This document shows, one piece after another, positions 1 to 13,550 of a stretch of 64,000 bases of DNA. Below the pieces are notes generated by a model. It was given only the letters and a program-made list of their open reading frames with translations, made no database searches and was not told where the DNA came from. The DNA lies in NCBI GenBank assembly GCA_013397455.1, contig VYZB01000278.1, positions 532,914-596,913 on the forward strand. Reading direction: 5' to 3'. How positions within the stretch are numbered: the stretch's first letter is position 1; each line of letters begins with the position of its first letter. This DNA comes from Crotophaga sulcirostris (taxonomy: Eukaryota; Chordata; Aves; Cuculiformes; Crotophagidae). The position numbers and the translations under genes are program-made.

Positions 1-1755
1 TTGGTGTGAGATTTTGTGCTGAGACACTGACCAAATTCATGGTGATATTCCCTAGGCAGAGAGGGCTGCCTGCTGGCAGCAGATACAGGAGTTCAATGTG
101 TAGGCTCTGATAAGGATGACATGTAATTTGTGTTACAGTTTGACTGTTAATTGTATATAAAGCAGCAGCCTTTACAGATCTTTGACTGAGAACCTGTAAT
201 TGGGAAAAGTAAATCCATGTCATTAAGAGTATATCCTTTATGGACAAGGAAGGTAACTTTCTTTGAATTAAACTTTCAGGGTGCTTTTGGTTTTGAATAT
301 TTTCTTTCAGTATTGGGGAATTAGAGCAGCAGTCTCGTTTAGTTTTGTTATGAGACAAAGTTTTTTCCCAAAGTCACATGTAAAATGCCTGTCTGATCTA
401 CTTTGTGCTTTTCCTCTTACATTTAAGTATGTTGAAGTGTAATTAAAATAAACTGCCATCACAAAACCTGTCTACTGGGGGATATAACCAAAATATTTGA
501 ATAATTAAGATTTTGGAAGTATTCATGGCTTTTAAACAAGTTACAGTCATATCCATTTGCTGCAGACACAAAACTTCCATGAAATTTCTTTTATAAATTA
601 GTGCTTTCTGTGTAAGTACAAATAGGAGTCACTGTGTCAGCATAAGTTATTTTTTCCTAAGTGTGGTGATGTAGAATATTCATGGCCAAAAAAATTAAGT
701 ACAGTTCTAAGTATTATAGGCCTAAGTATGAGTCTTATCAATTAAAGAACACAGGTTGGGGGTGGATTGTTTGGTTGGGTTTCTTTCAGTGTGTTTGTTG
801 TATTTGTAATTGTGTGGAATTTACATCAAAAATTACTGGGCAAACTACTACAATGTGAGAGTTTTGCAAGTTCTATTAGATTAAGGTGCATATATTTTTT
901 AAAAAAATTTTTTTTTAGTACAAAAGCAAGGCTGAGGAATATATTCTCTTTCCCTCTAGATTCTGTAAAAAATAAGTGATATTTGGTACTTCGTTTTGTT
1001 CAATATTAATTTGCCAGTCTTTTCATTTGTATACACATTATATTCAATTTATTTGCCCTTATTTTCAGCTGCAGTACTGGAATCAATGTAAACTTTTAGT
1101 TTTGCACCTAAAGGTGGCCTTATGGGATCATGGATGCTCACTGCTTATAGCATTACAGAAGTTAACTACTTTGGTAGATGTAAACATTTTGTAAAAAATA
1201 GGCAATCCAGAGGCACTTATTTTTCATTTGTCAGTAAAGAACCCAGCTAGGTCGGAGTACAAATTTTATGGCATTATAATCTGTCTAATTTGAGGTATTT
1301 TTATATCCCAGAGATATGTAATCTTTATAGTTGGATATTTCATGCAAATTATTATGAAGTTATATTTAGGCAAATCCAACTAACTGAGTTTCTTCTGTGG
1401 CTTGTTCATACAGCTAGCGGACAGAAACTGTGCTGGAAAACATCTGTACAGTTACAATGACAAGTTATTTTCAGAGGCACAAGAGTATGTAATGGTCCCT
1501 GAAACTGAGAGGAGGATTCCACCGCCACTTTAATGCAAATGGGATCTGACATGGAAAGAGTCACTGGACCCAATTTGTCACTGCTTAGTCCTTTCCCTGC
1601 ACCCTGTGCTGTCAGCAGCATTTACCTGTTGAGTCAAGTTAGGGAACTGACCTGACAGGAAGCTACCTTTTCTTCCCTGATTTTTACAAGGGTGATTCCC
1701 TGAGCCAGCTACCTTTAGGATCATAGGAACATCAGTGGCAGGAGAAAGGAGGCAG

Positions 1756-2499
1756 TGGAACAATACAATTTTATGAGATTTAGCAAGGCCAGGTGATGGG
1801 TCCTACACTTGGGACACCACAATCCCATGCAACGCTACAGGCTTGGGGTAGAGTGGCTGGAAAACTGCCCAATGGAAAAGCACCTGGGGGTGTTGGTTGA
1901 CAGCCAGCTGAATGTGAGCCAGCAGTGTGCAAGGCCAACTCTTGGCCAGCACGAGTAGGGAAGTGATCGTTCCACTGTACTCTGCACTGGTGAAGCTGCA
2001 CCTTGAATACTGTGTTCAGTTTTGGGGCCTTCAGTACAAGAAGGCTTTGAGTTGCTGGAGCATGTCCAACAAAGCTGGTGAAAGGTCTGGAGCACAAGTC
2101 TTACAAGAGCAGCTGAGGGAACTGGTGCTCTTTAGTCTGAAGAAGGGGAGGCTGAGTGGGAGAACTTATTGCTTTCTATGACTACCTGAAAGGAGGTTGT
2201 GGTGAGGTGGGTCTTCTCTTCTCCCAAGAAACAGGTGATAGGATGAGACGAAATGGTCTCAAGTTGCACCAAGGTGGGTTTATATTGGATATAAGAAAAA
2301 ATTTCTTTACAGAAAGAGTGGTGAAGCATTGGAACAGGCTGCCTAGGTAAGGAGTTGAGTCTCCATCTCTGGAAGCGTTCAAAAAACATGTAGATGTAGC
2401 TCTTCAGGACATGGTTTAGTAGGGACAGAGATGTTGGACTAATGGTTGGACTGAATGATCTTAGAGGTCTCTTTCAACCTGAATGAGTCTATGATTCTG
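1756..2499 (+). repeat. CR1 LINE, 5'-truncated, + orientation, multiply deleted
   Basis: This is the 3' end of a chicken-repeat-1 retrotransposon. Two overlapping reading frames carry the C-terminal reverse transcriptase signature: [20 protein letters not shown] followed by VQFWGLQYKK from about 1954, and [20 protein letters not shown] from about 2278. The copy ends at the typical CR1 3' terminus (GACTGAATGATCTTAGAGGT, then ATGATTCTG at 2491-2499). Compared with the family pattern as I know it, short segments are missing after the QQC motif near 1928 and after the GMSN-equivalent region near 2065. Together with frameshifts and stops, these make it a dead fossil. The 5' limit is approximate. 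It lies in intron and needs no independent gene call. Confidence 0.9.
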
Positions 2500-5400
2500 C
2501 CGTAGTGGTAGTCAGCTGCCTTTGATCCATAACCATAGACTGTGACCTCAGTCAAATGATAACAAATGAATTAGGATTTTAATCGAGATCCTTTAAATGT
2601 CTTGGAAACATATGTGGACATGTTGTGATAATCATCATGGAAATGGGAATTTCAGCCCCTTCAGATTTCAGTTAATGTGTTATCATTTTTGATACTGCTT
2701 TCCTTTGGGGAGAAAGTGTGTAGTGTTAAAATAGTTTGAGGATAAACCAGTTAGTATTGTCAACTACCTCTGATTTATAGTGTTGTTTTTATATGATATT
2801 TGTATGGGTGTTGTTAAAACTACATGTATATTTCTTGGTTTGGACATGTTTCTAATTACTCTTTTGGCAGTTTGACATCCTTCTATGTACGTTACATGCA
2901 ACATCATTTGCATTGTCTCTGGATTGCTTTTCAAACATGAATTTCAAAGCCAAAGATTTCTACTCTAGAGCATGCAATTTCATTGATACCTGAAGCTGTG
3001 TGTCCTTGAGAGTTATTTCTTCTAACTTTGTGTGCAGAAATTTTAAAGCTGTTCTATCCCATGTTCCTGGGCAACAGCTTTGACTTCTACCCTTCCCCCC
3101 CTGCTCCTCGTAGTGCTCATAGGATAGCAATCAGATATTACAGGTATGATGCTTTTCACTGGAGGAGGTAAAGACATTAGTGTATGAATATTAAATTGTT
3201 TCTGGCTCTATGAACCTCTATTTCTACCAGAAATTTATTCTTATAACCGTAGTGCACGGTTATGTGATCTGTATGGCTGCAGGTACACCAATACTATTTA
3301 GAAACTGCTTTTAATCATGGCTATTCTATGTAAAAACTTTTCTGATATACCTTTGTATCCCTTGGATTTATCCGACCACGTGTAGAGGTGCTTTTCCTTC
3401 TGTGTAGGAAGTTTTCTAGACAGATAATTATTGGAAAGTAAGAGTTAAGCTTTTTTAAATTATGGCTTTCTTTTTACTTGACAGATTTCCATTTTTAATT
3501 GTTTTCAAGTCTTATTTTGAAATCTTCTAGACATTCCTTTGCCCTGCATTGTGAATCTCGACGTAACTAGTTAGTACTGCTAGAAAATTCTTACAGGAAC
3601 CCTGATTAAATGATTTTGATAAAGTAGTGAAGAGACCAGTCAGGTTAATCTCATTCCTTGGCTTGTGAGTTTTGCATCTTGATATTATGGATTTGGGAAA
3701 TCAGCGTAAGAGCATTACTATTCATCTGAAAACTGGAGTGGGACTTTTTCTGTTTGCTTTTGAAAAGATTCCAGTGCTAATTTCCTGAACTGTTTGCAAG
3801 GCTGCAGAATATTTTGATTTATTTTTGTTGGTTTATTTTATATTTATTGCTAAACAGCATGTTCATAAAATGCAAAAACATATACAACATAATGTCTCAG
3901 GAAATTCTCTTGGTGTGCTCAATCTAAATTACTTTGAACAACTCTATCTGATTACCATTTTTGAAAAAACTAAATAATTACTAAATTGAGTTCTAACAAT
4001 ATACACAGGTTTGCTGGAAAGAAGAGTAGATAAAGCATATGTTTACATGACTTGCACAATAAATGGTTTCCATATACAGTTTGCAAACAGTGATTATAAT
4101 TTCATGCTAATAAGATGCAGAAAAATGTACTGAAGGAATAGTGCTTTGCTGCTTTTGTCACAGTTTCATCAAACTGATTTTGTCAGCACTGGAGCATAAC
4201 CCTTGCCACATCAGTTTGAGTGCTCATTAGGCAGCCGATTTGTCTGAATCCTCATTAAATTGATTAACTCATTTACTTATGGATGATGACATGTTATGTG
4301 GTACAGGAATAGTGGTTAGAGACTAGAATCAAGACTCGAATTGACTTGCTTAGTATTCAGTTGTTCATTTATTTTTGCAATAAATTGCTGCATTCAAGTA
4401 CTATAGCATCAGTGATCTACATTTTGCAAAAGTGTGGCGTCAGCTGAAGGGTTGAACTTAACATATAAACTTGCAGCTCTATTGGTAAACTACAGAGAGT
4501 GATTTAGAAACTTCTTAGCTTTATAGCTTGCTCTAATTCCATATTTATTTCACTTGGTGCTAGACTTTCTCATAAGAACCTAAAAGACTCTCTTGAACAT
4601 CTGTTTTAATGTAAATAAAATAACAAAAGTAGAAAATGTCTTCAGTTATAAATTCAGAAGAGGGAAGCATTATTAAGAGAGGATTAAGAGATAGATTTCA
4701 GAAAAATGATCAAAATGAAAAAAAGAAATCAGTTAATGATTTGTGTCAAATCTGTGTACACAAATAGTCTAGAAATTTGTATTTTTAAAATTTGTTCAGT
4801 TGATATTCTTCTAATATTTTGAACTGATACCTGGAAGTGCTGATTGCATGCAACTCATGCAGAAATTTGAGGTTTGGATGTCAGCTACAAAGTTGGTCTT
4901 CACATGTGAAACTAGAAAAGAAGGTTTAAGCATGCAGGTTTTAGCAAATACTATTTTTGGTCTAGTTCAGTGGCTCTGCAATGAGTGGATGGCAAGCATA
5001 TTAACTCATTTATGTTTTTTGAATCAAGATTAAGTGTAGCCTGGGATAGCTCAAAAAGTAGTTGTGTACTTCAAACTTTAAGAAGCTGATGAAGCCTCAC
5101 TTCTTGAGTGGCAAGAGAACCATAGTTTACCAACACAGACCAGAGGTTTTCCTCTCTAAATACAAAACTAGAAGCAACAAATAGCTACATGTTGGTTGAA
5201 ATGTAAGAAAAAGAGAAACAAGATATTGTCAAAGACCAGAGAAGAAATTTTCAACATGAAACCAGCAGCTATCTACTCAGCAAAGTACTGAAGATTTTAG
5301 AGGCATGGCGTTAAAGGAGTGCTTTAAGACAGTTTCTAGAGAAGTTGCACAGCAGAACTTCATATTTTAATGAGTGGCTTCCTTTTAATGCTTAGAGAAA

Positions 5401-8400
5401 TAGAAGAAACTGGAAAGGTGCATGGCTGAAAACCAAACTAATCATACATAGAAGCTGGTCTGACTGGAGTCAAGATTTTACTAAACCAAACTTTTAGAAG
5501 CATTCCGTTCAGTGATAATACTGGCTTAAGCAATCCTCAGGTGCCATTGTATCACCTTGTTCCCCTCCCTTCCCCAGGTGTTCCTGGGTAAGTGTTCTGA
5601 GTGGGGAGAGGAGTCAGATGAAAACCATTCTCATCATCTCCTTAATCCTTTGGTTTTTTCTTTCCCCCCACCCTAGGCTAGTTTCTATCTCAATCACTAT
5701 CCAACTCCAAATTACTGCATGACCTCAAATATCCTTCTGGTTGAACTGAGGATTTAGGGTAGCAGTAGAAAGTGACTGGGAATGGATGAGATGAGGTGCC
5801 ATGTGAGCTGGGCACCTGCAGAAATGCTTGTGAAACAATCGGTTGAATGGAAGATAACAGAGCAGGAGGGAGGAAATAGTGTTTGAATGGCTTAGGAAAG
5901 AAGGCAAACAGGGGAGTTGGAAAAGGTAGGCCCTTGAGGGAAATCTAAAAGTGATATTAAATTTTTAAATAAGTTAATTAGAACTTCGTGTTTGTGCTTT
6001 GCTTTATTGTGAAAGATAGCCATAATTTCATTTTTTGAATCATTAGTGTGAATATATACTGTGACACTAAATCTGACTGTCTCCCCTATTGACTCTTTTT
6101 TGAATAAAGGTAGAAACTTGGATGTTCTCAGGCAGCTTAGAAGCTTAACGCTGTGTTTCTGTAGAATTGAGATGAGACTCAGCATGGGAAAATACCTTTT
6201 TTTTTTTTCCTGTAGTAGTTGCACGGTATTTGAGGTTTTATTTGTTTATCCTTATATGCAGTTTTGTTGAGGAGCTAGTCAAACTAGTCATGTTCCATCG
6301 AGATAATGACCAAAGTGCAAGTGAAATATTCCAGGGGGATATGAAAATACTGGAGAAAATCTTGCTCCCCTTGTGTACAAGGGATCACTGTCACTGAATT
6401 AAGTAGAGCTAGAGTTTTACCCACCCTTTTATTTTTTAGAAGAAACAACTCCAAACACACCTGGTTTGGGAACTTCTTTTTCTGCTAGATGGGTTTTTTT
6501 TTGAGAAATGTCATTTATTTTTACTAAGATGTGCCTCTATTTGGAATGATGATGAGAGTTGACAAAAACAGGTTCTGGGGCTTTTATTTTAGTTAGTGCT
6601 TCTGTATAGAGTATTTGCAAATTGTGTGTGGATCACAGTTAATATTCAAACAGGAAATTGGTGATCAGAGTTAAATTACTGAGCCCTAAATTTTTCCACA
6701 TCCACCTATTTTCCTTCTTCACTTGCTCTGACAGTTATAGACCGCTTCTCTAATAGGGCTTGCATTTGAAGATAAGCCTGCATGTAAACAAATTAACTTT
6801 TCTTAAATGGAGAGCCATTTCATCTACAATAATGTACCAATTCATAAACTATCAGAAGCATATTTTAAAAAAAAAAGATAAATGACCCATTGTATAACGC
6901 TTACTATTAGGCAGACTAGATGTCCCTGTGTTCTGAGAGATAAGGCTCTTGTATTATTACACCCTAATAAAATGAGTTAATGTTTTAGTATGAGAGATAA
7001 AAGGACAGTTGGATATATTTAATAACCAAGCTGAGAAACACTTAATTTTAGTTGTCTGTAGCAATATAACACAAATTCCCCTGTAAAACAAATTGCACTT
7101 TTGGAATATACTTTAATGTGCATTCGACAAAGGAGAAAATGAGGTGATTGAAGTTCAATTTGTAGCATGTTATTAACCATTTCCGCTTGACTAGATGCGT
7201 AAAAGGATAATGGATGAGGGTTTTATTATTGCCTTTCTGCTAAAATGAAGTGGTGTAAAAGATAAGGTGATGAGATTAATGAACATAAGGAAAAGGCATA
7301 ATCAATCAAACTCCAACAGGGAGATGAGATGACAGTACTTAAGATTTGCAAGGATACATGTTTTAAAAAGTGGATTTTATCAACACCGACGTTTTCTTTG
7401 AGTGGAATGCTGAGAGTCAGATACTTGCCAGTTTTAGGTATTTTTTGGTACATTTTTTATGTTACTGTGTATTTGAAGCTTCAACAATTCATAGAAATTA
7501 AATTTGAGAAATCTATTTTTTTTATTTAAAATTCATATTTTAAACAAAAATTTTATGATTATTAAATGAGGACAAATACAACTTTTGTCAAGCAAAGACA
7601 ATGTTTGGTTGAGCAGTTTATCAGTTATTCATTGGTGGAACTGTCTCAGATGTATCTGGAAGAGTTACTTATAATCTTTATGTTGCTGCCTCAAATTTTG
7701 CATCCTGCTCATTTGAGTAGCTAGTTTTCATGTTCTTAAGGAAAAGAAATGCTTGCCTTGCCCTGTAATAAGTGCTCAGCCATTAAACTCCACAAGGTTT
7801 CAACTCCTTGATTACCTTGTAGAGAGAAATCTGCAAAAGTTTTTAGCTGTGTGTTCCTCTTTGTAGGGTGTGATATTTTTATATTTCAGATCTCAAATGC
7901 AGTACTTCTTTCCTCTGACACATATCTTAAAAATATTAACCTACTTGAATATCTATATTGCTGACGTGTTATGGAAAGGATTGATTGCAGGTATTTTTGA
8001 TTTTCACTGATGCTAGATCAGTAAAAATTACTTGCAAGTATTCCAGTTGCAGTTACTCATAGAGAAAACTCTCACTAGTCTAAAGGCAGGCCTTCTATCT
8101 TAAATACTACCTCTTTTTTTTTCTTTACTAAAAGAACATTCAGTTACAAACTAAATCACTTCAGAATTGAAAATGTCTTTGCGAAATCAATTTTTCTTAT
8201 GCCTTCAATTTCCTGCTCTTTTAAAGAAACATATACCTTTTTCAAAATATGGAGCTGTCTGGGAAGGGAGCTGCTACCCAGTTAGGGATTTTAGAATTAA
8301 GAAGGGCTCCCACATCATTCCTCCAAATGCAGGAAATTCACTTGATAAGAGTTGCCTATGAAAGTATTGTCTTAAGTTAATTTTATAAATGAAATATGCA

Positions 8401-8776
8401 TAATCAGGATAAATTGTGTTTTCTCAAGGTACTGTTAGTTCTTGGCAACACTTTGAGCAGGATGGATAGGATATCGTTATGAGGTTAGTTTTGTTTGAAA
8501 AAGGTGATTTAAAATACCCTTTTTCCCTTTTGATTTCAGCATTTGTGAAATGCTGTTACCTATTAGCTGGATCCTTGTGCTTTGAAAATACTCCCACATT
8601 AGACTTGACTTTTTCTGGCTCTTAGAAAAAACTTTCAGTTCTGCAAAACAGTATCATGGATTTGTAAGATAAATGCATGTAACACAGCCCAGATTACAGT
8701 TCTTCACAAGAGCTGATATTTTCACATAGACTTACTGCCTACTCTCTTCCTGTCATCTGCAGAATTCTTTGATACG

Positions 8777-8791
8777 TTTTTTTTTTTTTTT
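8777..8791 (+). repeat. T15 homopolymer
   Basis: An uninterrupted run of 15 T, with no recognisable retroposon attached. Comparable T-runs occur at 15795-15809 (15 T), 37943-37956 (14 T) and 19943-19954 (12 T). Length polymorphism is expected. Confidence 0.9.
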
Positions 8792-9510
8792 ATTGGGCCC
8801 TCAGGAGTAGCAAGTTTTAGATTTAATACCCCAGGAGGAATGGCAAGGCAAATCATGTTGTTGGATCAATTGTTCAGCTATCCCCAGACTGCTGTCTGTG
8901 TAACTCTTACACTTGAATCACATTTCCAAGCCCTTCTTATCAATCACTTGGACTAGAAATGCAGTTTAATTTTCTATTATGTTTCAAAACTGAAATTAGG
9001 TTTATGTTTTAGTTCTGTTACCCTGGAATCCTAGATGTGGCTGTAGACCTCACTTTAGCTATGCCCATGGCTTGCTTAACCTTGGAAAAGGGTCTGTAAT
9101 TGTAGGAATGCTTTAAAGCTGAATTCAGATTGCTTTATTTTGCCATCTACTGAGATGAAACCCAGCAGTTACTGTATAAAACCTCCTCTTCAGGTTGCTT
9201 TTTGTTCTTTACAAACACATAATAAGTCTGAACTGGTCAAACCTATGGGTGATATTAAAAGATGAGATTCTTCCTTGCAGTCACAGACCTTCATCACTTT
9301 AATTATAGTCAGTTCCTTTACTTGAGAAATTAATCTACTTTTACAGGAACATAAGATAAATGTAAGAATACAGATACAGAACATGAGGCATGCTCATGTG
9401 GGTCTTGATTATAAAAGGGTATGTAAGAGGATATGTCCTTTGCTAACTAAGAATTTCTCTACTTGTTGTCATACCTGTATTCTGCTTTGGTTTACAGTAA
9501 ATGAAAGCAG

Positions 9511-10400
9511 TGACTGGAGAAGCGTTTGAGCCATGGAGAGTTTGTTAGCAGCACTGTGCTATCTTCTGTCCCAGCTTCTGAGAGCAGGAAGAAGAGTTTC
9601 TGTACCATTAAGGTACTATAGATACTATAGTACTAAGGTACTATACCATCCTGGGCTATGGGGCAACCATGAGGCATCCCAAATAAGGGAAATATGTGTA
9701 ATTACACCACAGCCCCTGCAGCTGCTCCAGTTTGCTCGGTTTGGTTCCTGCAGCAGTCTAGAGTCTGTGCAGCACAAAGGTGGCATTAAGCCATTTTTAC
9801 ATTCCCATCGCTTTGCAAGCTGAACCTTCTGTGCCATATCTCTTGTTAAACATAGCACAGAGTCTTTTAATGTAAACTGCTGGATTGGCAGCTCTGAAGT
9901 CTGACTTTTCTCTTTGCCTTCAAGAGACACATCTATTCTTCCGTGCATGGGCTTGGCTCCCATTAATGAGCTGATCAGATGCAGTCTTTCATGATGACTG
10001 GTACTCTAGCTTCCTGCTAGATGATTGGGGGTGTTTTTTGTTTTGTTTTGTTTCTGATGAAGGGATATGAGGGTCAGCTTACAGGTCGTCAATAAAAAAC
10101 AAACAAACAAAAAACCACCTTCTTTCTTGCACTGAAACTTCTTTTTTTCATTGCCTGTTTGTTTTCTTCCCCTCACCTATCTTCTGCAAGATCATATGAA
10201 AATGGCAGACGCTGGACAATTGCCAGTGTTGCAGGTGCATTAGTTCCCTTTTTTCTTGGTTGTAGTTTCTGCTTCCACTTGCACGTGTTCTGGCTGGATA
10301 GACCTTTGCTGGATGCATGGAGAAGCAGCCTGTGGGAGAAGTCACATCCTGAAAATGGTGAAATACACAGGTGCAGGGCACAGCAGTGGGAAATCTAATA
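9511..10400. other. GC-richer intronic block, unidentified
   Basis: This block is richer in G+C than the surrounding intron, with CAGC/GCTGC words and few long A or T runs until about 10020. It contains an intricate short palindrome at 9610-9645. Small open frames exist on both strands (for example 9533-9823 and 9625-9963), but none resembles a known protein or has a consistent splice context. It may be an old transposon fragment or a conserved non-coding element; I cannot assign it. Confidence 0.3.
9610..9645. repeat. Compound direct/inverted repeat of GGTACTATA units
   Basis: AAGGTACTATA occurs at 9610-9620 and again at 9635-9645. Between them, GTACTATAG (9613-9621) and its exact reverse complement CTATAGTAC (9625-9633) form 9-bp arms around a 3-nt loop. 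The structure could extrude as a hairpin. No function is known to me. Confidence 0.85.
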
Positions 10401-13299
10401 TGACTATTCTGGTTTGCAGTTCAAAACAGGAATTTCACGAGAAAATTTCAGCAAACATGAACCTTATTTTTATAAAAAACCTTCATTGGCTAAATACCTT
10501 TAAGAAACAGTAAAAGAAAGATGGTGTCTAGGTTGTTTTCTGTGCTCTGCTTTTGAGATATGTGCTCCTGTATATTGCCTTTCACCATATCTAGTTAGAC
10601 TGCTGTGGATCTGAACTGCTGTGAGTCAGTAGTCTGGCAGTTGTCCTAGTTTTCAGGCTTTGTAGTTCTTAGACATCAACCAGTGTAGTCTGATAAAGAT
10701 TATCTCCTAGACCTCTCTGCACTAGGAATTCTGTAAAGGAAGAACGAGAACTTTAAACTTAAAAAAACCCAACCCACAACGTGGTAATACCTTCTTTCTG
10801 TAAAAAAAAAAACAATCTCTGGTTGATTCCTTTTCTGACTTTCTCAGGTACTTCCATCTTTATAAGAAGAGAAAGCTTTTAGGGCTTGTTTTGAAATTCC
10901 TTAAATAGTTAAGAGTTTTTTAATTGCGGTAGTGTTACAACATCATGGCATAGATTTGAGCCACTAGTAGAAATAACACAGGCAAAGCAAGGCAGCATAA
11001 TCTGTTCAAAATTGGAAAGCAACTGAGTTCTCTGCTAAGTGCAGTTTGTCATATATTAGAGGATGCTTCTGATATGCAAGCGCAAAAAGTATTTTTTTCC
11101 TCAGAATTATAAAAAAAGGGACCTGCTCAAAGAGACTCAGGTCTGATGGTGCAGGAGAGAATAAGGAAACATTAATTCCCAGTAATTTGACAATCTGAGA
11201 AACTGACTGAAAACTCAAACTGATCTCAGCATCATAGGTGATGAGGCTGCATCCCTACCACTTGCTTTATCTGATTTTGCATCAGTTGTCTTACACAAGG
11301 AGCAAAAAGACTTGGTACTTTTGTTGTGAAAAATCTTTCCAGGAAGAAACCTGATCTTGAGACCCTTCAAAGCTGTCCTATAGCGGAGAATTCAGACACA
11401 GAATGATTGAAAACAGTACTTGCTGGTATTGTTCAAGAGTAGTTTTAACTCACTTATTTGAGATGCATTCCTCATAAACTGCAGCTGAATGAGACCTATT
11501 TTGTGTTTACTTCTACTAGGAAGCTTTCTATATGATTGTATTTGAGGTATATTGGCAAAATTTGGATCATAGTCATACTTAGCACCTCAAAAACTTGTAT
11601 CTGCTTTTTGCTTAATGGTAATAAGCAGTGCTAGGGAGTATACTAAAAACCTTTGAGGTTAAGTTTTAAAAGAGTTTTTGTGATCTACTTTCCAATAACA
11701 AAATATTTCCATAATGATTACTTTCTGATGATCACATTCTGAATTTGCATTTCCTTTTTTACTAACTCACAAGGAGACAGAAAGACAAATTAAATGATCG
11801 GTTTTCAGAAAGGCAAAATTTGGACCATCTAAAGGTTTCTGTCCTTTGTCTTTTAGTGTTCTGTATTAATAAACTTGAAAGTGAGCCAAGTAGCAAGGTA
11901 TCTAAATTTGTCGTGATACTAAGTTACGTTATTAGCACCAAAATAGGAGAGTTGTGGAGAATTTTTTTGAGAGCTCTAGGCACCTGATACCTACTCCTTA
12001 GTTGCATAGTTGACATGATGGCATGTGGAGTTTCCTTACCTAATTTTCTGAAAATCTGTCTCAGGTAGGGTAGGCAGCATGGAATGCGCTACTGAACCAT
12101 TCATTCCTATTGAAGCTTAATATTAACAATATTTTATTTCAGTATTTTTTATCCATATTATACGACGTAATGTGATCAGCTTCTTTGACAGCTTCTACAC
12201 AGTGAGAAATCATTTCATTCGAATTTGTTCGGTGATGCTAAGCTCTCTTCTTGAGCTTTTGCATGTAATGTCATTTTTTCAATATATACAAAATGAAATA
12301 ACCCCCCCTAGCTTTTTAGTATTTACACTGTGTATGTTTAACTAATGGAATTCATTGACATATGAAATCATGAAGTTGTATAATTTAATGTAGTTCACAA
12401 AGGGATTATAGAGTCTGTCAAACTGTGTGGACGTTAAGACTAGCCAGATTTGTACTTATTAATTAGAATGGATTAAAAGCACTCTCCAAATTTTAAAAGT
12501 TATGATCTAATGAAAGAAAACATGAGAAGATACTCTACTTGCTGTGCATAACTATTTTGTATGCTTTTATGCAGTCTCTCATATTTTAATATGTGCACAA
12601 ATATACATTCACATGTGACTGTACATGTATGTATACCAATGCACTTTCATAAGAGTATCTTCAATCTTAGATAATTTAAGCAAAGATTATAAGCAAATTT
12701 AGATCCAGGCAGACCCACTCACATGAAGCATAAACAAAGAGTGATTCACACTTCAATGTGGAAGGCACAATGCACATCTCAGAGGTTGATTTATACAATT
12801 TATGCTTATGAGTACTCTGAGTTATTCCTGTATGATTGAAAGATCTCTCAGTTATGATTTGTTGTCTGTATCTTTTTACTTACTAGGTATATGAAATCTG
12901 TGTAGGTATTAACATAAGTGCTATAGAAAATAGCATAAAAAAAGTAACCTTCATAGAATAAAAAGTATTGACATTCTCCTTCTTTATATGTATGGATTAT
13001 AAGCACTGCTATGAATAAATAAAAGTTGGAGTAATGAACTTACATGTTAATGAGTGTTAATTTTTCTTGATGATCTTCATATGATCTAAAAGTGATGTTG
13101 TGCTTGGTGTATTTTTTGCAACACTGCTTTGCAAAATCACATTGCAATTGTATTATGAATAAAACAAAAATTATTGAGCCAAATGAAAAGTGGATAATTG
13201 CCTAGAGAGCTGCCTGTCTAAAATATCACATCAAACCACTGTGAATTTCTGTTTTCTTATGTATCTTTTTGCTGCTTGCAGGTGTTGCATTGGTATTTC

Positions 13300-13550
13300 T
13301 AGAGTGCATGGTTTGCAGGCTGGGTTGATAGCCACAGTGTTTTTTTAGTGTGTCTGAGATACATTATGGGAGATTGCTTTAGAGAGGCTGCCTTTGGTAA
13401 TCTCGGTAATAAATTATTGCTAATTCTGACTTTCTAGCATTTTGCGTCTCAGGAATTAATAATGCTAATTTGCATGCACGTTTATTGGAAACACACTGAA
13501 ACTATCAATTTGTTTCACACATGTCAATGAACAACTCATTGTTCACTGTT
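13300..13550. promoter_or_regulatory. Candidate conserved element with POU octamer and homeodomain cores
   Basis: This block contains a perfect octamer ATTTGCAT at 13468-13475 inside TAATTTGCATGC. It is flanked by several TAAT cores (AATAAATTATTGCTAAT and GAATTAATAATGCTAAT, about 13407-13470) and by CAATTTGTTTCACACATGTC downstream. The density of such sites, with few low-complexity runs, is typical of developmental enhancers. Regulatory status is inference only; alignment to other vertebrates is needed. Confidence 0.3.

Noticed and set aside
1927..2350. Two overlapping ORFs (84 and 64 codons) as host genes
   Set aside because: Both are frame-split pieces of the CR1 reverse transcriptase C-terminus.
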